Shown here piece after piece: positions 40,277 to 48,189 of a stretch of 64,000 nt of DNA. Every line of letters begins with the position of its first letter. Position 1 is the first letter of the stretch. The notes under the pieces are model-generated. The model saw nothing but the letters and a program-made list of their open reading frames with translations. It did no database searches and was not told the DNA's origin. The position numbers were made by a program, and so were the translations under genes. The stretch is from Tardiphaga robiniae (lineage in GTDB: Bacteria; Pseudomonadota; Alphaproteobacteria; Rhizobiales; Xanthobacteraceae), in NCBI RefSeq assembly GCF_001618955.1, contig NZ_LVYV01000034.1:1-64000 (forward strand), given 5' to 3'.

Positions 40277-41595
40277 GACTTCTCGCTGCGCTCCAGGATC
40301 GGCCGGAACTGCTCATGGGCCTTCTTCAGCTCGGTGGCCGGATCCGACCCCGACAGCGTGGCGGTGACGGCGGCGCCGACAAGATCGCGGAATTCGGCGA
40401 CAGGGACGATGACCGGGAGGCCGAGCTTGCTGATCTTGGCCGAGGCGATCACCGAATCCAGCCACTCCTGGTTCTTCACGCCCTTGCGCACCGTCTCGTC
40501 ATTGAGGATCGAATTGCGGAACGGCACGCCGCCGCCGCTCTGCAACAGCCGGGCGCCCATGGTCTTTGACACCGCCCACTGGCAATAGAGATAGGCGGCT
40601 TCCTTCTTGGTCGAGGTCTTGGCGATGCCGATGCCGTCGCCATAGGCGGCGGAAAATTGCCCTTTCGGTCCGGCCGGCACGACGGTGTAGCCGATCTTGC
40701 CGACCACGCGCGACGCATTGGGATCCTCGATCGGAGGTGCCCAGCCGACGCCGTCGATCCACATGGCCGCGCGGCCCTGTGTCAGCGACGCCATCGACTC
40801 CATCCAGTTGAAGCCGGCGACGCCGGGAGGTGCCGTCTTGGTGAGGAGGCGCTGATACATCTTGGTCGCTTCGATCGCCTCGGGTCCATCGGTCAGGATA
40901 TTGCCCTTGGCGTCGAGGAATTCGCCGCCATAGTTGAGGAAGAAATTGGTCCACAGCGTCATGTTGGCGTTGCGTAAGCCCCGGCCGGTGAAGCCATAGA
41001 TGCCATTGGCGGGATCGTTGAGTTTTTCTGCAGCTACCGCCATCTCATCCATGGTCTTTGGAACTGCGACGCCCTTCTTGGCGAACATTTCCTTGTTGTA
41101 GTACAGGATGAAATAGTCGACCGACCAAGGCAGCGAATGCATCTCGCCTTTGTCGTTCTGCGCGAATTGCAGGCCGCCGGCGGAGAAGTCTTCCACCTTC
41201 AAGTCCGGTGCCGTCAGGTTCGGATCCTTCATGAAGCCGGTGAGATCGGCGAGCCAGCCGGCCTTTTCGAACTGACGCTTCTGGACGTGGTAGCTGACAT
41301 GCACGACGTCGAAGCTGGGCTTGCCGGAGGTGAGCTCGATCACGGCCTTCTGGCGCTGCTGCTGCTCCGGGATCACTTCGGACTCGACCTTGATGCCGGT
41401 CAGTTCCGTGAATTCGGAGGCGTATTTCTGCAGCAGTTCGCCGCGCGGGCCCTTGATCAGATTGGCTTCAATCGTGGTGCCTGCGTACTTCTTCCAGGCG
41501 GGATCGGCGAAAGCTGGAATGCCGGTGAGGCCAAGCGCGCTGGTGGCGAGCGCCCCCTGCACAAAGGCACGACGTGTCGGGCCGTAAAGAGCCAT
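40273..41595 (-). CDS. Extracellular solute-binding protein family 1 (440 aa)
   Basis: Periplasmic binding protein for the CUT1 importer. A Tat-like signal (GPTRRAFVQGALATSALG, cleavage near AFA-DP) precedes the typical start TTIEANLIKGPRGELLQKYA. WSVDYFILYYNKEMFAKKG and GRAAMWIDGVGWAPP are common in this family. First gene of a three-gene operon on the minus strand. A perfect 13-base dyad of GntR type lies 120 bases upstream. The ligand could be a sugar or polyol. Confidence 0.9.
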   Translation of the reverse strand: MALYGPTRRAFVQGALATSALGLTGIPAFADPAWKKYAGTTIEANLIKGPRGELLQKYASEFTELTGIKVESEVIPEQQQRQKAVIELTSGKPSFDVVHVSYHVQKRQFEKAGWLADLTGFMKDPNLTAPDLKVEDFSAGGLQFAQNDKGEMHSLPWSVDYFILYYNKEMFAKKGVAVPKTMDEMAVAAEKLNDPANGIYGFTGRGLRNANMTLWTNFFLNYGGEFLDAKGNILTDGPEAIEATKMYQRLLTKTAPPGVAGFNWMESMASLTQGRAAMWIDGVGWAPPIEDPNASRVVGKIGYTVVPAGPKGQFSAAYGDGIGIAKTSTKKEAAYLYCQWAVSKTMGARLLQSGGGVPFRNSILNDETVRKGVKNQEWLDSVIASAKISKLGLPVIVPVAEFRDLVGAAVTATLSGSDPATELKKAHEQFRPILERSEKS

Positions 41596-41714
41596 GTGTC
41601 ATCCTCCCTCGAGCCGCCTTGACCGGCGGTGATTTTATGGTCGCTCCCCGTGGACCGGAGATGCGCCTAAGGGATCGTAACACGATGGACTGGGGCGACA
41701 AGGCCACGCGTCGG

Positions 41715-41727
41715 GTTGTCAGACAAC
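41715..41727. promoter_or_regulatory. GntR/FadR-type operator dyad
   Basis: GTTGTCAGACAAC is a perfect odd-length palindrome (six-base arms about a central A) and fits the TTGTnnnACAA pattern of FadR/VanR-subfamily GntR repressors. It is located 120 bases upstream of the sugar importer start, in a gap with no gene. No GntR gene is in the window. Confidence 0.6.
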
Positions 41728-41833
41728 TTTGCCCCCGTTGTCCTCGCCGGCTTGACCTGCGTTCCCGGTCGGCACCGACGCGCTGGCTCAAGGCAGGGTG
41801 GTGACGGCGAGGCCGGACGTGATACCTCAGTCG

Positions 41834-42259
41834 TTAGACGAATGCCTGCGGTCCAACGCCAAAACGCTCGGATAGGAGCCTGATCTGACGCACATTCAGG
41901 TCACGTTTTCCATTGAGGATTTCTGACACAACGCCTTGGCTTCCAACCTCGGGCAAGTCGCCCTGGCTGAGGCCGTGCTGATCCATCAGAAAACGCAACA
42001 TGTCGGCTGGTGATATTGTTTTGGGCGAAGAATGCGCGTCTTCATAATCGGCAATCAGTTCGCCGAGGAGGCTAACGAGTGTCGACAGCGGATTGCCCTC
42101 ATCGGCGCCGCCTGCATCGAGGAGTGCATTCATCGCAGCCGTCGCTGTCTTGTAGGCACGCTTTGATCTGATGGTTTGAAGCGGAATGCGCGCTGAAATG
42201 GCGCTCAGATGCTCGGCGAGATCATCGACGTCCGCACGGGTCAGCGTCATGGTTTCCAT
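41834..42259 (-). CDS. higA: HigA-like antitoxin, helix-turn-helix (141 aa)
   Basis: DNA-binding antitoxin of the HigA type. The N-terminal helical region (1-80) is followed by an HTH in residues about 85-135: MLRFLMDQHGLSQGDLPEVG and VVSEILNGKRDLNVRQIRLL, ending SERFGVGPQAFV. It normally neutralises the HigB mRNA interferase and represses the operon. The gene is intact, and its start overlaps the end of the broken higB remnant by 13 bases, the usual higBA order. Confidence 0.88.
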   Translation of the reverse strand: METMTLTRADVDDLAEHLSAISARIPLQTIRSKRAYKTATAAMNALLDAGGADEGNPLSTLVSLLGELIADYEDAHSSPKTISPADMLRFLMDQHGLSQGDLPEVGSQGVVSEILNGKRDLNVRQIRLLSERFGVGPQAFV

Positions 42260-42494
42260 GCGTCGTACTCCTTGTGTGTGAATACGTGCCTGACATACAG
42301 GCGTTGTCTATCGAAATGGATGGCGGCAACGATACGGAATTTATTGCCCCCGATATCGAAAGCGTCGCCTTCATCTCAGCGAAATTCTTGAATAAGCGCG
42401 ATTCCACGATCTTGCGCCACGCCTGCAGTGGTATCGATGCCGCGGAATGCGTGGCGGAGAAGCTCACCAATGCGCTGTTTGAGATAACCCGCAT
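42247..42494 (-). pseudogene. higB: HigB toxin remnant, internal deletion with frameshift
   Basis: The N-terminal half reads from 42494 as MRVISNSALVSFSATH, then IPLQAWRKIVESR and FKNFAEMKAT, the normal start of a HigB interferase. The C-terminal half is in a different frame from about 42363 to the TGA at 42247: FDIGGNKFRIVAAIH, then FDRQRLYVRHVFTHKEYD and AWKP. Joining the halves gives about 81 residues against 95-105 in the family, so roughly 12-18 residues between them are missing together with the frame. The continuous frame instead reads nonsense after MKATLSIS. Probably inactive. Confidence 0.85.
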
Positions 42495-42549
42495 GCAGCT
42501 CCTCAATATCTCAAATTGAGATATTTTGTAAGGCCGTCTGCTGCGCTGC

Positions 42550-43335
42550 TCAGTCCTTGACGTCGCGGCCGAGCCGACGCGAGATCGCATTGGTGCAATC
42601 GAGCAGAGCCTTGGCGATCGGGCTGTTCCAGTTGACGTCGAAGGTGCCCACCGCGCCCATGGCGGTCACGGCCAGGACCACCGCGCCGCTATGATCGAAC
42701 ACCGGCGCGGAGAATGCATTGACGCCGCGCAAGGGCTCACCGACGGCGCGGGCCAGCCCGCGCGTGCGAATGTCAGCGAGGATCTTGTCGATGGCCGGGC
42801 CTTTTATCTTGCGGTTCGGATCGTAGCCGATCGAGAGCCGATCGAGATCCTCAGTGAGTGCGGCATTGATGGTTGCAGGTGGCATGAATGCCGCGAATAT
42901 CCGCCCTGTCGCAGTCTCGAGCAGCGATACCGTGGAGCCCACGCGCATGGCGATGTGCACAGGGTGGCTGGGCTCTTCCATGCGCACCACGGTCGGTCCG
43001 TGGGTGCCCCAAATCGCCAGCGAAACGGCGTGGTCGATCGTACCCGCGAGAGCGGTAATGGCCGGCGTTGCCACGCGGACGGCCGACAGGCGACGCAACG
43101 TCACGATGCCGAGTTCGAGAGCGAGTGCACCGAATTCATAACGGCCGGTGGAGGGGTCCTGCTCGATCAGGCCGATGCGGGAGAAACTAGCGAGATAGGG
43201 ATGCGCTTTGGCCGGCGACATGCCGGCCTCGCGCGCTAGATCCCGCAGCATCATCGGTTCCCCATTGCGCACCAGCGCTTGCAGCAATTCACCCCCGACC
43301 TCGATCGACTGAATACCGCGACTCTCTTTAGCCAT
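42550..43335 (-). CDS. IclR-family transcriptional regulator (261 aa)
   Basis: Winged-helix N-terminus (residues about 8-70: LQALVRNGEPMMLRDLARE, GMSPAKAHPYLASFSRIGLI) followed by the IclR effector domain with LETATGRIFAAFMP and GLARAVGEPLRGVNAFSAPV. It lies at the 3' end of the SDR-flavoprotein-binding-protein genes on the same strand and is likely their regulator. Confidence 0.92.
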   Translation of the reverse strand: MAKESRGIQSIEVGGELLQALVRNGEPMMLRDLAREAGMSPAKAHPYLASFSRIGLIEQDPSTGRYEFGALALELGIVTLRRLSAVRVATPAITALAGTIDHAVSLAIWGTHGPTVVRMEEPSHPVHIAMRVGSTVSLLETATGRIFAAFMPPATINAALTEDLDRLSIGYDPNRKIKGPAIDKILADIRTRGLARAVGEPLRGVNAFSAPVFDHSGAVVLAVTAMGAVGTFDVNWNSPIAKALLDCTNAISRRLGRDVKD

Positions 43336-43362
43336 GCTTGCCCCAAACCAGTGCCGCGGACA

Positions 43363-44133
43363 CTACACGGCCAGGAAGCCTCCATCCACTGGCAAGGTCA
43401 CGCCCGTGACATAGGACGCCATGGGGGAGGCGAGGAAGACCACGGGGCCGATCAGCTCATCGGGCTGGCCGACGCGCCCCATTGGCGTGCGGCCGAGGAA
43501 GCCGGCCAGCCGCGCGGGATCGTTGCGTGTTGCTTCGGTCATCGCGGTCTCGATGACACCTGGCGCGATGGCGTTGACGCGCACGTCGTCTTTGGCAAGC
43601 TCGCGCGCCAGTGCCTGCGTCAGCAGTTTCACGCCGCCCTTGGAGGGCGAATAGCCGAGCGTATCGGCGACCCCGACGAAAGAGGCAATGGAGCCAAGAT
43701 TGATCACGCTGCCGCGTCGCGCACGCAATGCCGGCAGAAACGCGTGGGTGACATTGAATACGCCGTTGAGATTGACGTCGAGCACGCGCCGCCAGTTCTC
43801 CACCGCGCGTTCGGAATCGATGCCTTCGCGAATGATGATGCCGGCATTGTTGATCAGGATCGAGATGTCGCCGGCACTCGCTTTGGCAGTCTGTGCGAGC
43901 TGTCGGCAGGCATCGACATCCGTGACATCAAGATGGTGATGCCATGACTGCCGCCCGGTGGCTGCAATATCGCCGGCCGTGCGTGCGGCGCCATCGCGGT
44001 CGATGTCGGTCACGATGACATCGGCGCCATGCGCGGCCAGACCCATTGCAATGGCGCGGCCGTTGCCGGCGCCGGCACCGGTGACAAGCGCCAATTGACC
44101 CTTCAGCAGATCGGGGGCGAAGCTGGCCATCAT
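43363..44133 (-). CDS. SDR-family NAD(P)-dependent oxidoreductase (256 aa)
   Basis: Classical short-chain dehydrogenase. Cofactor motif TGAGAGNGRAIAMGLA, NNAG at ILINNAGIII, catalytic S-Y-K in INLGSIASF and GYSPSKGG, and C-terminal VTLPVDGGF. Acidic residue TDIDRD after beta-2 suggests NAD preference. Its start overlaps the stop of the flavoprotein gene by four bases (ATGATG; the second ATG is an alternative start). It probably acts on the same substrate as that flavoprotein. Confidence 0.92.
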   Translation of the reverse strand: MMASFAPDLLKGQLALVTGAGAGNGRAIAMGLAAHGADVIVTDIDRDGAARTAGDIAATGRQSWHHHLDVTDVDACRQLAQTAKASAGDISILINNAGIIIREGIDSERAVENWRRVLDVNLNGVFNVTHAFLPALRARRGSVINLGSIASFVGVADTLGYSPSKGGVKLLTQALARELAKDDVRVNAIAPGVIETAMTEATRNDPARLAGFLGRTPMGRVGQPDELIGPVVFLASPMASYVTGVTLPVDGGFLAV

Positions 44134-45857
44134 GCTGCCTTCACCGGTGTGCCGGCGAGGTGGCGGCCGGCGATATAGCCGAAGGTGAGCGCGGGGCCGA
44201 GCGTGATACCCGCGCCGGGGTAGTTGCCGCCCATGATGCTCGCCATGTCGTTGCCGGCCGCATAGAGGCCATTGATCACCTGACCGCCGGCATCGAGCGC
44301 ACGCGCTTGCGCATCGGTCTTGATGCCGGCGTAAGTGCCGAGATCTCCGATCACCATCTTGATGGCATAGAACGGTCCTTGTTCGATGGGTGCAACGCAG
44401 GGGTTCGGCCCATGGTTGGCGTCGCCCTGATAGCGATTATAGGCGCGTGAGCCCTTGCCATAGGCGGGATCGCGGCCTTCGGCTGCGGTGTTGTTGAATT
44501 GCGCGACAGTGGTGACAAAGCCGCCAGCGTTGATGCCGGCCTTGCCCGCGAGCTCTTCGAGCGTGTTGCCCCTGATGAGATAGCCCGAGTTCAGATACTG
44601 GCCGATCGGCATCGGGAAGGGCGGCACAGCGCCGAGCCCGTATTGCCGCAAGGCGCGATGGTCGCAAACGAGCCAGGCCGCTATCTCCTCGCCGGGCTTC
44701 GCCGCCTTCATCATCTGCTGGACGAAAGCATGGTAGGAATTGCCTTCATTGGCGAAACGGGCGCCATCGCGCACCACGGCGATTACGCCGGGTTTGGCGC
44801 GATCGATGAAGTGCGGCATCACGCCCTTGCTGCCGTCCTTACGATGGGTGACCGAGACCGGCACCCAGGCAGCGGCATTCGGTAATGAATCTTCGACACG
44901 GCCGCCCGCGGACTCGGCCAGACGAAGACCGTCGCCGGTATTGCCGGTTGGACCGGGCGAATAATGTTCTCGTCCGGTCGGCGCATGCGGGAACATTGCC
45001 TTGCGTCGTTCGATGTCATGTGGGAAGCCGCCGCATGCGAGCACCACGCCGCGGCGTGCGAAGATGCGGATGCGCTTGCCGTTGCGCTCGACGATGGCAC
45101 CGCGGACCGCCCCGTTCTCGATGATCAGTTCGCGCACCGGCGATGACAGCCAGAGCGGGATCTTGAGGTCGAAGGCGGATTTGGCGAGCCGGCCGGCGAG
45201 TGCGTTGCCGTTGGTCAGTGTCATGCCGCGGCCATAGCGCAGCACGTGCATGAAATGCTTCGACAGCCGCTTGGCCACATAGATCGCCGAGGTCAGCGAC
45301 TTCGTCGCGCGCATGAAGTGGATGATGTCCTTGCCGGAGCCGAACATGATGCCGAACACCGTCAGTTCGGGCAGCGGCGCACCGATATCCTTGATGTGGT
45401 CGCCGAGTTCGCGTCCGTCGAACGGCCGGGCCACCATGGAGCGGCCACCCTGCTTGCCGCCGGGCGCCTCCGCATCGTAATCGGGAAAGGTCAGCGGCAT
45501 GTCGAAGCGCACCGCCGTCTTGCTGGTGAAGAAGTCTATCGCTTCGGGCCCTGCGGCCAGAAACGCATCGACACGCGCGGCGTCATAGCTGTTGCCAGCC
45601 TCATGACGCAGATAGGTGCGCGCTTCGTCGGGGCCCTCATTGATGCCCCAGGCGCGCGCCAGTGATGTGCCGGGAATCCAGAGCCAGCCGCCGGAGCGCG
45701 CGGTCGTGCCACCGAACCGCGGCTCCTTTTCGACGATCAGGACATCGAGCCCGCTATGTTTGGCGGTGATTGCCGCCGACATGCCGGAGCAGCCGGAGCC
45801 GGCGACCAGTACGTCGCATTCATAGAGCTCGATATTCGCTTTGGGATCAGCAGCCAT
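44130..45857 (-). CDS. FAD-dependent oxidoreductase, fumarate reductase/ketosteroid dehydrogenase-like (575 aa)
   Basis: Flavoprotein of the FAD_binding_2 family. The dinucleotide motif CDVLVAGSGCSGMSAAITA is at the N-terminus, then EKEPRFGGTTARSGGWLWIPG, GVVLACGGFPHD and the C-terminal GLYAAGNDMASIMGGNYPGAG. This layout is shared by 3-oxosteroid 1-dehydrogenases and related desaturases. It lies between the binding-protein gene (6-base gap) and the SDR gene. Together they suggest uptake and oxidation of an alicyclic or steroid-like compound, which is inference. Confidence 0.9.
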   Translation of the reverse strand: MAADPKANIELYECDVLVAGSGCSGMSAAITAKHSGLDVLIVEKEPRFGGTTARSGGWLWIPGTSLARAWGINEGPDEARTYLRHEAGNSYDAARVDAFLAAGPEAIDFFTSKTAVRFDMPLTFPDYDAEAPGGKQGGRSMVARPFDGRELGDHIKDIGAPLPELTVFGIMFGSGKDIIHFMRATKSLTSAIYVAKRLSKHFMHVLRYGRGMTLTNGNALAGRLAKSAFDLKIPLWLSSPVRELIIENGAVRGAIVERNGKRIRIFARRGVVLACGGFPHDIERRKAMFPHAPTGREHYSPGPTGNTGDGLRLAESAGGRVEDSLPNAAAWVPVSVTHRKDGSKGVMPHFIDRAKPGVIAVVRDGARFANEGNSYHAFVQQMMKAAKPGEEIAAWLVCDHRALRQYGLGAVPPFPMPIGQYLNSGYLIRGNTLEELAGKAGINAGGFVTTVAQFNNTAAEGRDPAYGKGSRAYNRYQGDANHGPNPCVAPIEQGPFYAIKMVIGDLGTYAGIKTDAQARALDAGGQVINGLYAAGNDMASIMGGNYPGAGITLGPALTFGYIAGRHLAGTPVKAA

Positions 45858-45863
45858 GAGACC

Positions 45864-47069
45864 TTACTTCTTCAGCAATGGGCATTTCGATTCAGAGACG
45901 GGCCGGAACGCGTCATCGCCCTTCACGGTCTTGACGATGTCGAGATAGTCCCAGGGCTCTTTGGATTCCGACGGCTTCTTGACGCGGGCCAGATACATGT
46001 CGCGGATGACGCGGCCGTCTTCGCGCAGTTTGCCGCCATGCACGAAGGTGTCCTCGATGGGCAGTTCGCGCATCTTGGCCATCACCTTGGCCGGATCGTC
46101 GGTGCCGGCAGCCTTGATGGCCTGGAGATAATGCAGCACCGAGCCATAGACGCCGGTCTGGATCATGGTCGGCATCACCTTGGTGCGTTCGTAGAATTTC
46201 TTCGACCAGGCGCGCGTCTTGTCGTCCATGTTCCAGTAGGACGCGGTTGTCAGGTATGTGCCCTGAGCCGCCTCCAGCCCGATGGCATGCACATCCGTGT
46301 CGAACATCAACAGGCCGACCAGCTTCTGGCCGCCTTTGACAAGGCCGAACTCGCCTGACTGCTTGATCGAATTGTCGGTGTCCTGGCCGGCATTGGCGAA
46401 GGCGACGACTTCGGCCTTCGAGTTCTGCGCCTGCAATGCGAAGGACGAGAAATCGGCGGTGTTGGTCGGATGACGAACGCCGCCCAGCACGGTGCCGCCG
46501 CTCGCCTTGATGAAGCGCGTCGCGTCCTGTTCAAGCTGATTGCCGAAGGCGTAGTCGGCGGTGATGAAGAACCATGACTTGCCGCCGCCGGCGACCACGG
46601 CAGAGGCCGTTACCTTCGCAAGCGCGTAGGTGTCGTAGGTGAAGTGGACCGTGTTGGGGCTGCACAGCTCATCCGTGAGCGTGCTTGCGCCAGGGCCGGA
46701 CAGCAGTGCGATCTTGTTGCGGTCCTTCGCCAGATTATGAACCGCGATGGCGATGGCGGAGTTCGGGATATCGACAACGGCGTCGACCTTGCCGGCGTCG
46801 AACCAGTTGCGCGCGATCTGGATGCCGACGTCAGACTTCATCTGATGATCGGCGCTGATGATCTCGATCGGTTTCCCGAGAACGGTCGGGCCGAATTCCT
46901 CGAGCGCCATCTTCGCGGCTTCAACCGATCCAGGGCCGCTGTTGTCGCGCCCCCAGCTTGAGAGATCGGTGAGAACGCCGATGCGAACGACGTCGTCGGA
47001 GACCTGAGCGGAAGCGGTGGATGTCCAAAGCGTGAGCGCGGCTGCGCACACCAGGAACTGGCGTGTCAT
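45864..47069 (-). CDS. Branched-chain amino acid-type ABC binding protein (401 aa)
   Basis: Periplasmic binding protein of the LivK-like (peripla_BP_6) family. Sec signal MTRQFLVCAAALTLWTSTAS with AQ-VS cleavage, then VVRIGVLTDLSSWGRDNSGP. No permease or ATPase gene follows, so its transporter is elsewhere. Members with this neighbourhood (flavoprotein, SDR, IclR) often bind aromatic or hydrophobic acids rather than amino acids. First gene of the presumed operon. A pair of direct repeats lies upstream. Confidence 0.9.
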   Translation of the reverse strand: MTRQFLVCAAALTLWTSTASAQVSDDVVRIGVLTDLSSWGRDNSGPGSVEAAKMALEEFGPTVLGKPIEIISADHQMKSDVGIQIARNWFDAGKVDAVVDIPNSAIAIAVHNLAKDRNKIALLSGPGASTLTDELCSPNTVHFTYDTYALAKVTASAVVAGGGKSWFFITADYAFGNQLEQDATRFIKASGGTVLGGVRHPTNTADFSSFALQAQNSKAEVVAFANAGQDTDNSIKQSGEFGLVKGGQKLVGLLMFDTDVHAIGLEAAQGTYLTTASYWNMDDKTRAWSKKFYERTKVMPTMIQTGVYGSVLHYLQAIKAAGTDDPAKVMAKMRELPIEDTFVHGGKLREDGRVIRDMYLARVKKPSESKEPWDYLDIVKTVKGDDAFRPVSESKCPLLKK

Positions 47070-47135
47070 GTGTTTCTCTCCCCAATGCGGCCTCGTGTCG
47101 GGCCAGTCATTCTCTGTTTTTCGACAAATTAGATA

Positions 47136-47162
47136 TTGGCGAAAAGGTTTGTCAATGGCGAA
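47136..47162. promoter_or_regulatory. Direct-repeat operator candidate upstream of the LivK-like gene
   Basis: TTGGCGAA (47136-47143) and ATGGCGAA (47155-47162) are spaced 19 bases, close to two helical turns, and the pair overlaps a GACAAA/TTTGTC inverted pair (47123-47128 and 47148-47153). Located about 65-95 bases upstream of the start at 47069. It is a possible site for the IclR regulator of this cluster. Confidence 0.3.
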
Positions 47163-47265
47163 TATGTGAATACGCCCGTATCGGCATGCGCGGCGATGCC
47201 GCTCGTGCAGCGCAGCATCAAATCAATTGAAGAGGGAGCCGAACTATCCGAATGACGGGTTGAAG

Positions 47266-48189
47266 CTATTGCCGTCTGTGGCTCGCATTCACCGCAATTG
47301 CCGCAGCCGCAGTACGGTTCTCGACGCCAAGTTTGGCGTAGATCTGTTCAAGATGCTTGTCGACGGTGCGCGGTGAGAGGCCGAGTATCTGCGCGATATC
47401 GCGGTTGCTCTTGCCCTTGCTGAGCCAGGACAGCACTTCGCCCTCGCGGCCGGTGAGGCCAAGCTCCTTGCTGAATTCGGCGGGAGCGGTTGGCGCGTTT
47501 TCCTTGGCGAGCCGCAGCAGGAATTCGTCGGACCCGACTTTCCCCATATATTGCAGACGCAGCAGCTCATTGCTCGGAAAGCCCGATGATGGTGTCGGCT
47601 TGGCGCCCGGCCGCTGCATCTGCTCGAGCCACTGCATCATGGCTGGTGGCAGCAGCAATTCATCATTGGGGGCGGCGATCAGGTGATCGCTGAGCAACTT
47701 CTGCGCCTGCGGTGTGGCCCACAGGATATTGCCCTTGCCGCTCACCGCGAGGAGGAAGCGTCCGGAGACATCGAGCGCGGTGCGCGCACTCTGCGTCAGC
47801 CGCGCGTTGGCGAGATGCACGCGGATCCGCGCCAGCATTTCCTCGATGATGATCGGCTTGGTGACGTAATCGACGCCGCCCGCCTCAAGCCCGCGCACGA
47901 TGTGTTCGGTCTCGGACAGACCGGTCATGAAAATCACGGGCACGTCGCCCAGGCCCGCGTCGCGCTTCAGCCGGCGACAGGTTTCGAAGCCGTCGATTCC
48001 CGGCATGACGGCATCCAGCAGGATGATGTCCGGCGTGATCTGTTCGACGATCCGCATCGCAGCGGCGCCGTCCATGGCCACCATCACGGTCATGCCGGCG
48101 CCGTCCAAGGCATCAGTTAGCAGCCGCAATGTTTCCGGCGAGTCATCTACCACCAGCGCGACGTCGCGTTTTTTCGATTCAGTGGTCAT
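47266..48189 (-). CDS. LuxR-type response regulator (REC-linker-HTH, 307 aa)
   Basis: Receiver domain in residues about 8-125 with acidic pair D15/D16, phospho-acceptor D59 (IILLDAVMPGIDG), T89 and K111 (YVTKP). A middle PAS-like stretch (FLLAVSGKGNILWATPQAQ) follows, then a LuxR HTH at about 243-300 (LTGREGEVLSWLSKGKSNRD, LSPRTVDKHLEQIYAKLGV). Its start overlaps the hybrid kinase stop by 11 bases, so the two are a cognate pair. Probable target: the divergent urt-fmd operon. Confidence 0.93.
   Translation of the reverse strand: MTTESKKRDVALVVDDSPETLRLLTDALDGAGMTVMVAMDGAAAMRIVEQITPDIILLDAVMPGIDGFETCRRLKRDAGLGDVPVIFMTGLSETEHIVRGLEAGGVDYVTKPIIIEEMLARIRVHLANARLTQSARTALDVSGRFLLAVSGKGNILWATPQAQKLLSDHLIAAPNDELLLPPAMMQWLEQMQRPGAKPTPSSGFPSNELLRLQYMGKVGSDEFLLRLAKENAPTAPAEFSKELGLTGREGEVLSWLSKGKSNRDIAQILGLSPRTVDKHLEQIYAKLGVENRTAAAAIAVNASHRRQ

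Noticed and set aside
42274-42519. An 81-codon plus-strand frame at the higBA locus
   Set aside because: It is antisense to the higB remnant, whose two halves match the toxin family on the minus strand.
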